Below, piece by piece: positions 1-8,139 of a DNA stretch of 64,000 bases. The notes under the pieces are model-generated. The model worked only from the letters and a program-made list of their open reading frames with translations. It did no database searches and had not been told where the DNA came from. Position 1 is the stretch's first letter, and each line of letters opens with the position of its first letter. The DNA lies in contig JARFPK010000009.1 of assembly GCA_029167045.1 (NCBI GenBank), forward strand, positions 1 to 64,000. The letters are read 5' to 3'. Source of the DNA: Candidatus Methanocrinis natronophilus (GTDB lineage Archaea; Halobacteriota; Methanosarcinia; Methanotrichales; Methanotrichaceae). Position numbers and translations under genes: made by a program.

Positions 1-1
1 C

Positions 2-94
2 TTCCAGATCGATGCGGATTTGAACGCGTCCAGGAACATCGCTACCTTCAGTAGATCTGATCGTAGCAGGCTGTCGTCAACCAGCCAATCGTAG
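2..94 (+). CDS. tnpB: TnpB C-terminus (partial, enters from the left edge)
   Basis: The first 30 codons read as the end of an IS200/IS605-type TnpB (OrfB). They include DADLNASRNIA, the RuvC-III region in which the Asp before N-A-S-R-N-I is catalytic in this family. The stop is at about 92-94. The protein body lies outside the window. The DNA directly downstream is the right end of the element. The same right end recurs in opposite orientation at the far edge of the window. Confidence 0.75.
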   Translation, partial: FQIDADLNASRNIATFSRSDRSRLSSTSQS

Positions 95-141
95 CGTCAA
101 GGACAGCTACAAGCCCCGTCCTTCAGGACGGGGTAGTTGAC
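81..141 (+). mobile_element. Right end of an IS200/IS605-type element
   Basis: The segment contains the perfect hairpin CCCCGTCCTTCAGGACGGGG (8-bp arms, TTCA loop) and ends in GGTAGTTGAC. Subterminal hairpins of this kind are what IS200/IS605 TnpA recognises in single-stranded DNA, and the 3' part of tnpB plus the right end normally encodes the guide (omega) RNA. Bases 81-141 match the reverse complement of 63940-64000 with one difference. The internal element at 25.1-26.3 kb also ends in GGGTAGTTGAC, so the copies belong to one group. Flanking sequence from 142 is a polymerase gene fragment. Confidence 0.8.
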
Positions 142-360
142 CCGGATATAGAGACGGCCCAGCCGATTTTGGAGAGGGCGAAGATCACCTATGAGGAGAG
201 GCAGATCGCCAAGACCCTCAACTACGGGACGATATTCGGAGGCGGGGCCGATATGGTCAAAACCATGCTTGCGAACCTGACGAATAAAGACGCTCAGGAG
301 TTTCTATACCGGTTTTACAGGTCCTATCCGGGTCTGAGAATCGCTCTCCACCTCCAGTAG
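142..360 (+). pseudogene. Family A DNA polymerase fragment
   Basis: Immediately after the IS end, an open frame reads ERAKITYEERQIAKTLNYGTI and continues through FGGGA to FYRSYPG. This resembles motif B (the O-helix, R-x3-K-x7-Y-G) and following residues of family A (PolA-like) DNA polymerases. Only about 70 residues remain of a protein normally longer than 500, with neither a start nor the later palm motif C. Methanogens replicate with B- and D-family enzymes, so a PolA-like gene is more likely of phage or bacterial origin. It was probably cut by the IS insertion. Confidence 0.6.
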
Positions 361-533
361 GCCAAGTCCAAAACCTCTCCGTCTATTATTGGGCCGATCC
401 ATCAGATCCATCTCCAAAAGGCCATCTCGGCTTCCAGAGATCCATAACGGCCCTCTGACGAGATGAAGGGGGTGGGTGGTCTTCCTCGTCCCCTTCGACC
501 GACACCATAAAATTCTCCTCTTCCAGATCCTGG

Positions 534-1502
534 ATGAGGCGAACCGAGTTGATACAAGATAGATCCATCCTGGTGACGGGGGGCGCCGGCTTCATCGGAA
601 GCCACCTCATCGATCGGCTGATCGATTCTAACAGAATCACCGTCTTCGACAACTTCAGCTCCGGAAAGAGGGAGTTTATCGAGGGCCACCTGAATAGGTC
701 CAACTTCGCCCTCATCGAGGGAGATCTTCTGAATCCCAACGCCATCGAGGCCGCCCTCGATGAGATCGACCTAGTCTTCCACCTAGCCGCCAACCCCGAC
801 GTCAAGATCGGGGCCGAAGAGACCAAAACTCACCTCCACCAGAACGTCGTCGCCACATACAACCTCCTCGACGCGATGAGAAAGAAGGGCGTCGGTGAGA
901 TCGCCTTCACCTCCACCTCCACCGTCTACGGCGAGGCGGGGATCATCCCGACACCGGAGGGGTACGGCCCCCTCCTCCCCATATCCCTCTACGGGGCGTC
1001 TAAGCTCGCCTCCGAGGCGCTGATCTGTGCCTTCTGCGGGACCTTCGATATGCGATCCTGGATCTTCAGGTTCGCCAACATAGTCGGGGAGAGGGGGACC
1101 CACGGAGTGATCGTCGACTTTATAAATAAATTAAAAGAAGATTCCGCTGAGCTGGAGATCCTCGGCTCCGGAAGACAGAGGAAGTCGTACCTCCTCGTCG
1201 ACGACTGTGTAGACGGCATGATCTTCGCCGTCGGCTCCGCCTCCCACCTGGTAAACGTCTTCAACATCGGCTCAAAAGACTCGATGGACGTCACCGAGAT
1301 CGCCGACGTCGTCGTCGAGAAGATGGGCCTATCGGGGGTCAGATACAGATACACCGGCGGGGTCGATGGCCGGGGCTGGAGGGGGGACGTAAAGACTATG
1401 CTCCTTTCGACGGAGGCGATGGAGACCCTGGGCTGGAGGCCGGGCCACACCTCCCGGGAGTCGGTCGAGGCGGCGGCGGCGTCTCTCCTCCGCCGCCTCT
1501 GA
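534..1502 (+). CDS. NAD-dependent sugar epimerase/dehydratase
   Basis: This is an extended short-chain dehydrogenase of 322 aa, the usual size for UDP-glucose 4-epimerase-like enzymes that remodel nucleotide sugars in the cytosol. The Rossmann NAD-binding motif TGGAGFIGS is at residues 15-23. The catalytic Y-x3-K is at Y153-K157 (YGASK), preceded by the Ser/Thr-rich strand TSTSTVYGE. The substrate cannot be read from sequence; GalE-like or dTDP-glucose dehydratase-like activity are alternatives. The start is uncertain: ATG at 534, or the in-frame TTG at 549 which has GAGG nine bases upstream. It stands alone between decayed DNA and the opposite-strand gene at 1597, and appears intact. Confidence 0.85.
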   Translation: MRRTELIQDRSILVTGGAGFIGSHLIDRLIDSNRITVFDNFSSGKREFIEGHLNRSNFALIEGDLLNPNAIEAALDEIDLVFHLAANPDVKIGAEETKTHLHQNVVATYNLLDAMRKKGVGEIAFTSTSTVYGEAGIIPTPEGYGPLLPISLYGASKLASEALICAFCGTFDMRSWIFRFANIVGERGTHGVIVDFINKLKEDSAELEILGSGRQRKSYLLVDDCVDGMIFAVGSASHLVNVFNIGSKDSMDVTEIADVVVEKMGLSGVRYRYTGGVDGRGWRGDVKTMLLSTEAMETLGWRPGHTSRESVEAAAASLLRRL

Positions 1503-1596
1503 GCCGGAAGGTGAGATCGGTCAGAGAAGAGAAAGGGGCAGAGGAGGAGGCCCAAGGGTCCCCAAGGTAGAGGGTGAAGGCACCCTGATAAGGGGT

Positions 1597-2142
1597 TCAG
1601 GGGAGGATCTTAACCCTAAGTTTAGAGAAGTCCTCTCTTACCTCCGCCCTTATCCCCATCTTGGAGAATATGTCTTCAACCTCCGTTTTGACGAACTTCT
1701 TGGGGATATCGTAGCCGAGGAGGAGGGTGAAGTCGGCGTCGGAGGTCTTGCTCAGCTTGAAGAGGTTGCAGAACTCAAGCCTCCTCAGGACCGTCTCAGC
1801 CTTGTGGTTCTTCTGCTTGAACTCCTCGGCGTGGGCCAGGGATACCTTCTGGTGCATCTCCCAGAACTTCTCGCTGTCAGGGTGGGTCTCGATGAAGCTG
1901 AGAAAGAGGATCCAGTGGTCGATGTCGAGGATGATGTGCTCGCCGACGGATAGAAGGTCGGAGTAGGCATAGATCTTCTCCTCGTCGACGGTATCGAAGA
2001 GGGCCCTGTGCTTGCTGTAGAACTTCAGGGCCGCCCTCATCAGCTCGCTCTGGGATATCTCCAGCTCCCCCCTCATCTCCCGGAAGAGCTTTGCGGCCTC
2101 CGCATCCAGGGCTATCGTCACCCTCTCCGGTGCTTTTGCCAT
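1597..2142 (-). CDS. Ribbon-helix-helix DNA-binding protein with C-terminal domain
   Basis: Residues 4-50 (RVTIALDAEAAKLFREM, then ISQSELMRAALKFY) fit a CopG/NikR-like ribbon-helix-helix domain: a beta strand followed by two helices, used for dimeric DNA binding. About 130 further residues form an acidic domain I do not recognise, which could bind a ligand or a partner. The start is placed at the ATG before AKAPERV, because the eight residues upstream (MLRERKSA) look like leader. Its 5' end lies close to the FmdE-like gene at 2172-2636 on the same strand, so the two may be co-transcribed. Target and ligand are unknown. Confidence 0.65.
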   Translation of the reverse strand: MAKAPERVTIALDAEAAKLFREMRGELEISQSELMRAALKFYSKHRALFDTVDEEKIYAYSDLLSVGEHIILDIDHWILFLSFIETHPDSEKFWEMHQKVSLAHAEEFKQKNHKAETVLRRLEFCNLFKLSKTSDADFTLLLGYDIPKKFVKTEVEDIFSKMGIRAEVREDFSKLRVKILP

Positions 2143-2171
2143 AGCGGATTTCCTTTCCCGGAGCATCTATT

Positions 2172-2636
2172 TTACCTTTTTTGTGGTTTCCAATCGAAGA
2201 GCTCCTCGTCCGACCTCTCCTGGATCTCTCTGGCGACATCCTCCAAAGAGGGGTATCTCTCCCTCCATCTCCTGATCTCATCGACGACCTCGTCCTTCGC
2301 CCTGATCGTCAAGATCCTATCTCCGGCGGAGAACTCCGCCTCGGGGAGCCCCGGAGGCTCTGCGAATATCTTCCCCTTCCCCATGGTACAGCCGGTGGAG
2401 ATCTGGATCCCGTCGAGGAGGCAGGAGAGGGAGGGAACGCCCCCCGTCCTGGCCACCACCTCCATCTCCCCCATGGCCGAGTCGAGCTCCCTTCTGGCGA
2501 ATAGCCCCATCCTCACCCCCAGGACGAGGAAGGGGCCTAGGTGGCCGTGAAACTCAACGGCCCGGTCCGTCATCTCTTGGAGGCAGAGGCAAGGACCTTC
2601 AGAGCCGCCGGATCTCTTCTCCAAGGGCATCACCAT
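2172..2636 (-). CDS. FmdE-like protein (formylmethanofuran dehydrogenase E family)
   Basis: The protein contains the FmdE-family signatures FHGHLGPFLVLGVRMG and CLLDGIQISTGCTMGKG; the His and Cys residues in these are the conserved metal-binding candidates. The family takes its name from a subunit co-purified with molybdenum formylmethanofuran dehydrogenase, but many short members are stand-alone and of uncertain role. This one lacks the C-terminal zinc finger of longer members. The start could be the first ATG or the Met 21 codons later (MTDRAVEF), which matches where homologous sequence begins. It lies upstream of, and codirectional with, the ribbon-helix-helix gene at 1597-2142. Confidence 0.7.
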   Translation of the reverse strand: MVMPLEKRSGGSEGPCLCLQEMTDRAVEFHGHLGPFLVLGVRMGLFARRELDSAMGEMEVVARTGGVPSLSCLLDGIQISTGCTMGKGKIFAEPPGLPEAEFSAGDRILTIRAKDEVVDEIRRWRERYPSLEDVAREIQERSDEELFDWKPQKR

Positions 2637-2681
2637 GAAACCGTGACCTGATATGATGGGATCGATACATCAGACCTCGCC

Positions 2682-3029
2682 TCATCCCTCTGAGAGCCAA
2701 GACCCCTCGCCCTCCGTCATCGCCTGCTTGTAGAGGATCGGTCCCAGGTCTAGGACAGCGGCGACCTCGGGTTTATAACCGTATTTTTCTGGGATCTTCT
2801 TAAGCCACCTTTCGGATTGGAGGTAGCTGCGCAGGTCCTCCTCGGAGTTGAAGATGTACATCGCCCCCCACTCCCCCTTATCGGGATCTGACCACCAGAC
2901 CTTGCTAAACAGGCCGGTCATATCTCGAAACGCCTCGTAAGAAGCCAGAAATTTCTCCCGCATCGCATCGGTACTTTCAGGATCTTCCGGCCTGAATATG
3001 ACCCATAGCGCCCTCTTTTCTATAACCAT
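2682..3029 (-). CDS. Small conserved hypothetical protein, possibly YdhR/ABM-like
   Basis: A protein of about 115 aa with no membrane segment. The pattern of a hydrophobic first strand (RALWVIFRPE), an amphipathic helix, then W-x-D-x5-WGAMYIFNSEEDLRSYL resembles the dimeric alpha/beta-barrel (ABM/YdhR) fold, in which the sentence AMYIF.SEEDL..YL is common. I cannot name a substrate. The ATG at 3029 is preferred over the GTG at 3044 because GGAGAGGAG lies just upstream of it. It is codirectional with the FmdE-like gene about 45 bases downstream and may share its transcript. Confidence 0.5.
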   Translation of the reverse strand: MVIEKRALWVIFRPEDPESTDAMREKFLASYEAFRDMTGLFSKVWWSDPDKGEWGAMYIFNSEEDLRSYLQSERWLKKIPEKYGYKPEVAAVLDLGPILYKQAMTEGEGSWLSEG

Positions 3030-3313
3030 CCGACTCCTCTCCACCCACTCAGGTAATCAGCGGAAAGGGTATTAACCTTCTCCCAGGGCGGGGCGATCCC
3101 GTCCTCAGCCATACCGACTCTGGGCCAAGGCCCGGTCTCTTATCGGCCCGGCTTATCCAACCTGATTTCGTTGAGATGAAGAAGCCCGGAGATATGGAGG
3201 TGACTAAGTCTGATATTTCGGGGACGTACAGCCTCACAAATAACCAAAAAAGTACTTATAAGATTAAGAGAAATTATATTTGCCCTTAAAGGGCTGTTTC
3301 GGAGGGGGTAAAA

Positions 3314-4033
3314 TTGAGAATATCTAAAAACCGTTTAATGATGATGATCCTTATACTGGCTCTGAGCCTGAACGGATCGGTAGCCCAGTTCGGATCTAAA
3401 GTGACATCAGGCGATGTGGATGTAAGCAGACTTCTTTACAGTTTCCCGCCGCAGAGTCAACCATCGATAAAATTCTGGGATGTTTCTGGCAACGGGTATA
3501 CAGGAGATGACGTAGTTTACCTGGACATTATGGACAGCGGTGTTGTGGACGCTTATGACATCCGTCTAACTCAATTCAACACCCATCCAGCTGGCTCAAA
3601 AGTCATGTCTGGGGATAACGACATAGGGAAATCGGTTTCGCCACTGCCTGGAGATCTATCTGGAATCTACTTCCTGGACCTATACGGGAATATTCCAGGA
3701 TATGATGAATGGGACCGCGTTTATATACTAGCTAATGCCGGTCCTGGAAACACTAGAACCCTCATCAATGACATCAGGCTCAGCCAGGTCGGGGGGTTGG
3801 CACCAGGAACAAGGGTCCTTAACTTCCATATCGATCATGATAAGTTGGCTACCCCAATGATAACAGATACACCCGTTATGGCCACAATCCGGTTCTTCAA
3901 TCGAAACGGTAACTTCGATATATCGGGATATCCGATCTACGACGCTGCGGATGACGTTTACCTGGATATATCTCTCCCCAGCGCAATTCCCTTTGGATTT
4001 GTGGTTCCCAACAATCTCCGTCTCTCTGGGTGA
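3314..4033 (+). CDS. Secreted protein built of three tandem repeats
   Basis: The 239-aa protein begins with a signal peptide (MRISKNRLMMMILILALSLN, cleaved near VAQ-F). The rest is three diverged repeats of 65-75 residues. Each opens GSKV or GTRV, passes through a segment rich in D, N and G around an aromatic (FWDVSGNGY, FLDLYGNI, FFNRNGNF) and D-x-VYLDI or RVYIL, and closes with IRLTQ, IRLSQ or LRLSG. The D-x-N-G segments suggest calcium binding by analogy with dockerin/EF-hand loops, which is inference. A TTG start is chosen: GGAGGGGG lies a few bases upstream and the signal peptide begins there. A TATA-like ACTTATAAG lies about 55 bases upstream. Confidence 0.7.
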   Translation: MRISKNRLMMMILILALSLNGSVAQFGSKVTSGDVDVSRLLYSFPPQSQPSIKFWDVSGNGYTGDDVVYLDIMDSGVVDAYDIRLTQFNTHPAGSKVMSGDNDIGKSVSPLPGDLSGIYFLDLYGNIPGYDEWDRVYILANAGPGNTRTLINDIRLSQVGGLAPGTRVLNFHIDHDKLATPMITDTPVMATIRFFNRNGNFDISGYPIYDAADDVYLDISLPSAIPFGFVVPNNLRLSG

Positions 4034-4081
4034 TGGAAGTCGGAAATGACCGGTTCCTTGGGGGCGTGAATGCTCCCCTCC

Positions 4082-4263
4082 CTAAAGGGAGGGGATTCTA
4101 TCCCTTTTGCGAAGAGATTGCATCCCCAATCTCAGGTTGTTGATCGCTGCATTCTCGTCATGGTCCATGACAAGCCCAAACTGAGGACATTTATGGACCC
4201 GATCCGATAGTGACTTCCAAACCTTCACCCCACACCTGGAGCATAGCTGTTACTGGCGGTCTA
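4082..4263 (-). pseudogene. TnpB C-terminal relic
   Basis: Reading the minus strand gives CSRCGVKVWKSLSDRVHKCP, then QFGLVMDHDENAAINNLRLG and a stop at 4082-4084. This is the zinc ribbon and RuvC-III end of a TnpB. In an intact family member the second Cys pair would be C-x2-C; here it is CPQF, so a zinc ligand is lost. An in-frame stop lies six codons upstream of the first Cys and nothing of the N-terminal domain is recognisable. The perfect hairpin at 4075-4094 (CCCCTCCC, TAAA, GGGAGGGG) is probably the residual right-end structure. This is a different TnpB lineage from the other copies in the window. Confidence 0.7.
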
Positions 4264-4779
4264 AATCTGTCCAATCATAGCGGAATAAAAATGTCCACCT
4301 GCTGTTCCCTGAGCTGAAACTCAGGGGTTGTGCTGATGCAGGCTTCACCCGGGGCTCACAGAGGCCCGATTGATCTGGTTGAGGGGTACTTCTTATTCCC
4401 TCCCGTTGACCTATCTGGCCTCCTGAAACCAGATGGACGAGACGGTAGCTACTCCGGGGCCGGGTCTATGGTGAGGGTGGGGGTATCCATCCGATTTTTA
4501 TATCACCTCAGGTTTAAAAGCTCTGATTTAATCCTGGGGGGATCTTGCTCCAGAGGCCCGATACGTGCTCCTAGAAGATGATCTTCCCCAGCAACGGCGC
4601 TGCTGGCCCTGGAGGGGACTTGATGGGGTGATCTCCACCGATTTCCTCCTTCACCCTTGAAGCCCGATGCCATCCACCAAATTGAATTTCATACAACACC
4701 GATCATAAAACTACGCCACGAGAGAAGGCCGAGATAAAGCTTAAGCGGACGAAGAGACTCATATTCCGATCACAGCAGA
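4264..4779. other. Intergenic stretch, no gene recognised
   Basis: About 500 bases between the tnpB relic and the duplicated segment. Short open frames exist but show no domain, signal peptide or ribosome binding site I can defend. The part from about 4680 onward has scattered similarity to 22770-22830, so the duplication may begin there in diverged form. Confidence 0.4.
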
Positions 4780-5420
4780 CTGCGGAAGAGTGGCTTTAAA
4801 GAATGACGACGATCTCGACGTCCCAAGCAAAGTGCATCCAAGCTCTCCGAGGTCATCGCTGCATTCCATTAAGTAGATCGAGGAGCGTAGAAGATATGAA
4901 ACCAGACGTAGCGTTCTTGATTTCCTCTGAGGAGGCCGAACATATCAGCCAGATCCCAAAAGACTTCACGACCCATGAGAGATGGTTTGTCCCCGAGGAC
5001 GAGACCGAGACCTGGGTCTCCTTGACGTTTCTGGAGGGACTTCGATCTATCGGCCGAGACCCCGAGATCTTGCAAGCGTCCGAGGAGCTTCCCGTATTTT
5101 GCGGTCCAGCTTCGCCGATCGATACGGTTGAGCACGGGGACGAATTGACGGCGCGAGCGTTATCGCTTATCCCAGAAGCCGTTGGTGTGGTCTATGTGAG
5201 CTGGGAATACCAAAGAGAGTTCGCCATGGAGTTCATGACCTGGATGGAACGGTTCTTCTGCTATTCCCAAAAGGATGGTCTTCCCCTCACCTGGCTGATC
5301 CTCTCCGACCCATCGGGCCAGCGCGACGATACGGGGCGAGATGTGGCGAGATGGGCGCATGTAGCCCTGTATAGCCGAGATGATAGCTTTGAGGTCTGGC
5401 TGGAGGGGCTGGGTTTCAAT
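4780..5420 (+). repeat. Segmental duplication, copy 1 (partner 22826-23400)
   Basis: The two segments share long identical blocks, both in the 5' region (for example GAAGAGTGGCTT, GTAGATCGAGGAGCG) and through the coding part up to GGGCCAGCGCGACGATACGG. Copy 1 keeps an open gene and copy 2 is interrupted. Both lie in accessory DNA rich in IS debris, so dispersal by recombination is plausible, though no IS ends were found at the borders. Confidence 0.75.
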
Positions 5421-5432
5421 CTCGACGAATAA
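4896..5432 (+). CDS. Conserved hypothetical protein (intact paralogue)
   Basis: A 178-aa acidic cytosolic protein with no membrane segment and no family I recognise. It starts KPDVAFLISSEEAEHISQIP, has a central VFCGPASPID, and a region AVGVVYVSWEYQREFAMEFM typical of an alpha/beta fold. The ATG at 4896 is chosen because GAGGAG lies 10-15 bases upstream and the truncated paralogue at 22932 begins at the same point; the frame is open 31 codons further upstream, but that part is diverged. A VYVSWEY-type strand followed by a helix is seen in small immunity proteins, but that is only a guess. Confidence 0.55.
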   Translation: MKPDVAFLISSEEAEHISQIPKDFTTHERWFVPEDETETWVSLTFLEGLRSIGRDPEILQASEELPVFCGPASPIDTVEHGDELTARALSLIPEAVGVVYVSWEYQREFAMEFMTWMERFFCYSQKDGLPLTWLILSDPSGQRDDTGRDVARWAHVALYSRDDSFEVWLEGLGFNLDE

Positions 5433-5548
5433 CCAGCACCTCCATCTAATGACCAATATAATAAATGGATACGCGATCCATATAACTGACGGCCAGCTGT
5501 AGAGCCATATGTTGCACCACTTAATGGAGATCAACTGACCATGAAGCC

Positions 5549-6311
5549 ATGAAGTTCACCTTCGATAAAGGGACGATCCTGATCCGGGGAGAAGCCCGGG
5601 TCCCCAATTCCACTTGGGACGAGCGCTCCAAGGCCTTAAGAGCAATGGCTCTGTACTACAGGGATATCGTCGACTTCCTGAAGACCTCCGGCCTCGAATT
5701 CAGGGACGATGTCCTAAATCTCATCCCATGCCCCGAACTGCGGAGCAGCGTCGTATTGAGAGATTATCAGAGGCAGGCCCTCGATTCCTGGACGGCTAAC
5801 GGTCATAGGGGCGTTATCGTGCTTCCAACAGGTAGCGGCAAGACGGTTGTTGGGATCAAAGCCATATCGCTCCTAAACACCCCAACTCTGGTCGTGGCCC
5901 CTACCCTCGACCTGGTGGATCCATGGCGAGCCCGTCTGAAAGAGGAGTTCGATACCGACGTGGGCGTATTGGGTGGAGGAGAGCGGGACATTAAGGCTTT
6001 GACCGTCTCCACCTACGACTCGGCATACATCCATGCAGCCAAACTCGGGAACCGGTTCGCCCTTGTGATCTTCGATGAGGTCCACCACCTCCCTGCTGCC
6101 GGTATCGGAACGTAGCCGAGATGTTCGCTTCCCCTTACAGGATGGGGTTGACGGCCACCTTCGACCGGGAGGACGGTCTCCATGAAGAGCTGAACCGGCT
6201 GGTGGGCGGGAAGGTCTTCGAGAAGAGAGTAAAAGAGCTCGCCGGCAAGGACCTATCACCCTTCCGGCTCGAGAAGATCACCGTCGAGTTGACCGATGAA
6301 GAGCTATATAA
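5549..6311 (+). pseudogene. XPB/Rad25-type helicase, frameshifted and truncated
   Basis: The N-terminal half of an archaeal XPB-like superfamily 2 helicase, which would unwind DNA in repair or transcription. Visible parts are an N-terminal damage-recognition-like region, LRDYQRQALDSW (Q-motif region), LPTGSGKT (Walker A, near residue 93), FDEVHH (motif II) and, in a shifted frame, GLTATFDREDG (motif III). One base is missing near 6102: restoring it turns the terminal GIGT-stop into GYRNVAEMFASPYRMG. The reading then runs into the IS1-like relic at 6312, so the second RecA-like domain with motifs V and VI is absent. It is therefore broken twice and certainly not a working helicase. Confidence 0.85.
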
Positions 6312-6843
6312 TGTGGGTGTGTAAGTAGTTCACGCAGAGTCCAATTATGATCAATCAATCCCTGCTGCTTCGCAGGAGAATTCTTCTTGCAGCACCCGTT
6401 TTCGTCTTCATATTTCAACGATCCATGTCCTCTACAGAAGTTGAAGTTGGGAAATATAGTGTCATTTGTTTATCCAACCACTCACGCCTCTTTGAGAATC
6501 CTATGGTCTTTCTTGAGATGCGGTTGTTATCCTGTCTCAGAGTCAATTTCAGTCTTTCGATCAGGCTTGTTGATATCTTCCAGAGATCGATACCGTCCCC
6601 GAAAATTACCTTCTTAACGACCTAGGTAAGACGCCTTCCCTGCCTAAATTTTAGGCTCTTCGCTATTCCGTGTGGGTAACTTCGGGATAGCGGTAAGCGG
6701 ACTCGATCATGTGAATACCTGGCATGAATCCTGTTCCTGAGTCTGCAGGTAACGATACATCTCATGATCATCCCTATTCCCAGCAGTTATGAAGTTATAG
6801 GAGGCCAAGCTACAGGATTAGTGATCTCTTAAATCCACCCACA
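6312..6843 (-). mobile_element. IS1-like insertion sequence relic with terminal repeats
   Basis: The ends are imperfect inverted repeats, TGTGGGTG at 6312-6319 and CACCCACA at 6836-6843, with further partial matches inward. On the minus strand the interior encodes the C-terminal part of a DDE transposase in two frames: TSLIERLKLTLRQDNNRISR with KTIGFSKRREWLDKQ, then NFCRGHGSLKYEDENG and LIDHNWTLRELL, ending close to the left repeat. This order (ERxxLTxR, SRKTxGFSKxxEWL, H.SLR, DHxWTLxELL) is that of IS1-type transposases. The frame change and the missing N-terminal domain make it inactive. It cuts the XPB gene at its left border. Confidence 0.65.
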
Positions 6844-7261
6844 CAAAACAGCGAGGAGCCGAAATACCTGGTGGGGCCAGTGTCCCCTATAAACTTCTCC
6901 ATAATCAAGATCATCGGAAGTCTTATCGACGTTTCAAGAGATATCTTGACAGGTCTTGTCTTCCTCTCCTTGAGCAACCCATATGGTGAAGATCACGGCG
7001 GTGGGGGTCACCGGAGATCTTCGAGCTCCTCTTCTCCGACACCATAATCCACGCCAAGCTCGACGGCTATACCATCCTCCTGGGGGTGAAGCTCGTCGAA
7101 CAGGGATCCATCGCTGTCCCCAACCACGTTGAGTCCTACATCGTGAGAGGGGGCTTTTCCCCGGACCTGGTCCACAATGGTCCACAAGGCCGTCGACGAG
7201 GCCCTATCTTGCGTCCACGGAGTCTGGCCCGGCCGCCTCTCCACGTGAGCCCAAATATCTC
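6844..7261 (+). pseudogene. Unrecognised coding-like fragment
   Basis: From about 7010 one forward frame reads PEIFELLFSDTIIHAKLDGY, then TILLGVKLVEQGSIAVPNHV and ESYIVRGG, open for about 80 codons with normal protein-like composition. A shift then gives VDEALSCVHGVWPGRLST. No start codon with a ribosome binding site is evident. I do not recognise the family. Because the degraded endA follows directly, this may be its former operon neighbour decaying with it. The first 150 bases (6844-7000) hold nothing I can identify. Confidence 0.35.
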
Positions 7262-7595
7262 ATGTCCGACGAACCGAGGAGTGAGGCGATGGAGGAGCTC
7301 TACGGTCCGGGGTCCTTCGGCAGGCCCGTAGGAGGGGGGGGCTTCAGCTCTCCCTGGTGGAGGCGGCTTACCTTCTTGAGAAGAACGTCCTCAAGATCGT
7401 CGATCGGTCCAGGGAGGACCTCAACAAAAGAAGAGTTCGCATCCTCGCTACGATGTAGAAAGGGTCGTCGAGGAGGACTTCGATATGAAGCACCTGGTCT
7501 ACCGGGACCTCCTGGAGAAAGATCTGATGGTCAAGACCAGGATAAGGGCCTTTGTACCGATGACCACATTCAGAGGTCGACTGCATCTGATTTGA
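7262..7595 (+). pseudogene. endA: tRNA-intron endonuclease EndA, multiply frameshifted
   Basis: Three pieces in different frames together resemble archaeal tRNA-splicing endonuclease. The first is SDEPRSEAMEELYGPGSFGR (the LYxxGxFGxP region). The second is LQLSLVEAAYLLEKNVLKIV. The third is FDMKHLVYRDLLEKDLMVKT, the Y-R-D-L segment that contains a catalytic Tyr in this family. The conserved His and Lys that should follow within F-G-x-H-F-R-V-Y are not present: the frame reads AFVPMTTFRGRL. At least two frameshifts are needed, so this copy is inactive. The window itself has an intron-containing tRNA-Tyr gene, so a functional endA must lie elsewhere. Confidence 0.7.
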
Positions 7596-7737
7596 TCTCA
7601 TAAGGTGCGTCATATCTGAAGAAGTCTTGGGTTGTCTGGTTCACAGAAACTTTTCGAGTCAAAGCTCACCAAGGGGCTTCCGGCGAGGTCCTGGAGAGGT
7701 TCAAGCTGTATCTTGGTCGGTCCCTCCTATGCCTAAA

Positions 7738-8139
7738 CTATGATGGTTCGGCGGGACAGTGCCATGAAGATACCTGCTCCTTTAGCCTTTGTATCCGTTC
7801 CATCGTCTCAGTAGATTCCTTTTGAGTACCTTCCTCAAGCTGCCCGATAATCTCGCCAACGGGGACGGCAAGAGCGTAGACCTTGTGGGGCCGCCCTTTA
7901 CCTTCTGCCTTGACTTCCCATTCTCTTATCCAGTTCTCTCGGCGCAGGGTCCTCATAGCTATGCTCACCTCGGGCTGCCTGAGCCCTGCCCCACGCTCGA
8001 TATCTTTCGTTGTCGCCTCGTTACCGCTTGCGAGACAGGCTATGACCTTGGCAGCGTTCCTCTGGACGCCCAGGCTGTGTAGGATGGTGGCGAATTCGAC
8101 GTGATCATCGTCAAGCTCCACGACTGCTCTCTCCTCCAT
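7738..8139 (-). CDS. Winged-helix transcriptional regulator, TrmB/MarR-like
   Basis: A 133-aa protein whose first 90 residues form a clear winged helix: FATILHSLGVQRNAAKVIAC, LASGNEATTKDIERGAGLRQ (recognition region, with PEVSIAMRTL following) and the wing KAEGKGRPHKVYALA. The last 40 residues (EEGTQKESTETMERIQRLKE) look like a short coiled coil for dimerisation. This arrangement is common among methanogen regulators annotated as TrmB or ArsR-like. It is preceded by an AT-rich upstream region (8140-8400), probably its promoter. No neighbour suggests a regulon. Confidence 0.75.
   Translation of the reverse strand: MEERAVVELDDDHVEFATILHSLGVQRNAAKVIACLASGNEATTKDIERGAGLRQPEVSIAMRTLRRENWIREWEVKAEGKGRPHKVYALAVPVGEIIGQLEEGTQKESTETMERIQRLKEQVSSWHCPAEPS

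Noticed and set aside
3049-3237. Minus-strand frame of 62 codons upstream of the gene at 2682
   Set aside because: No ribosome binding site, no hydrophobic or domain pattern, and it occupies what looks like the promoter region between divergent genes.
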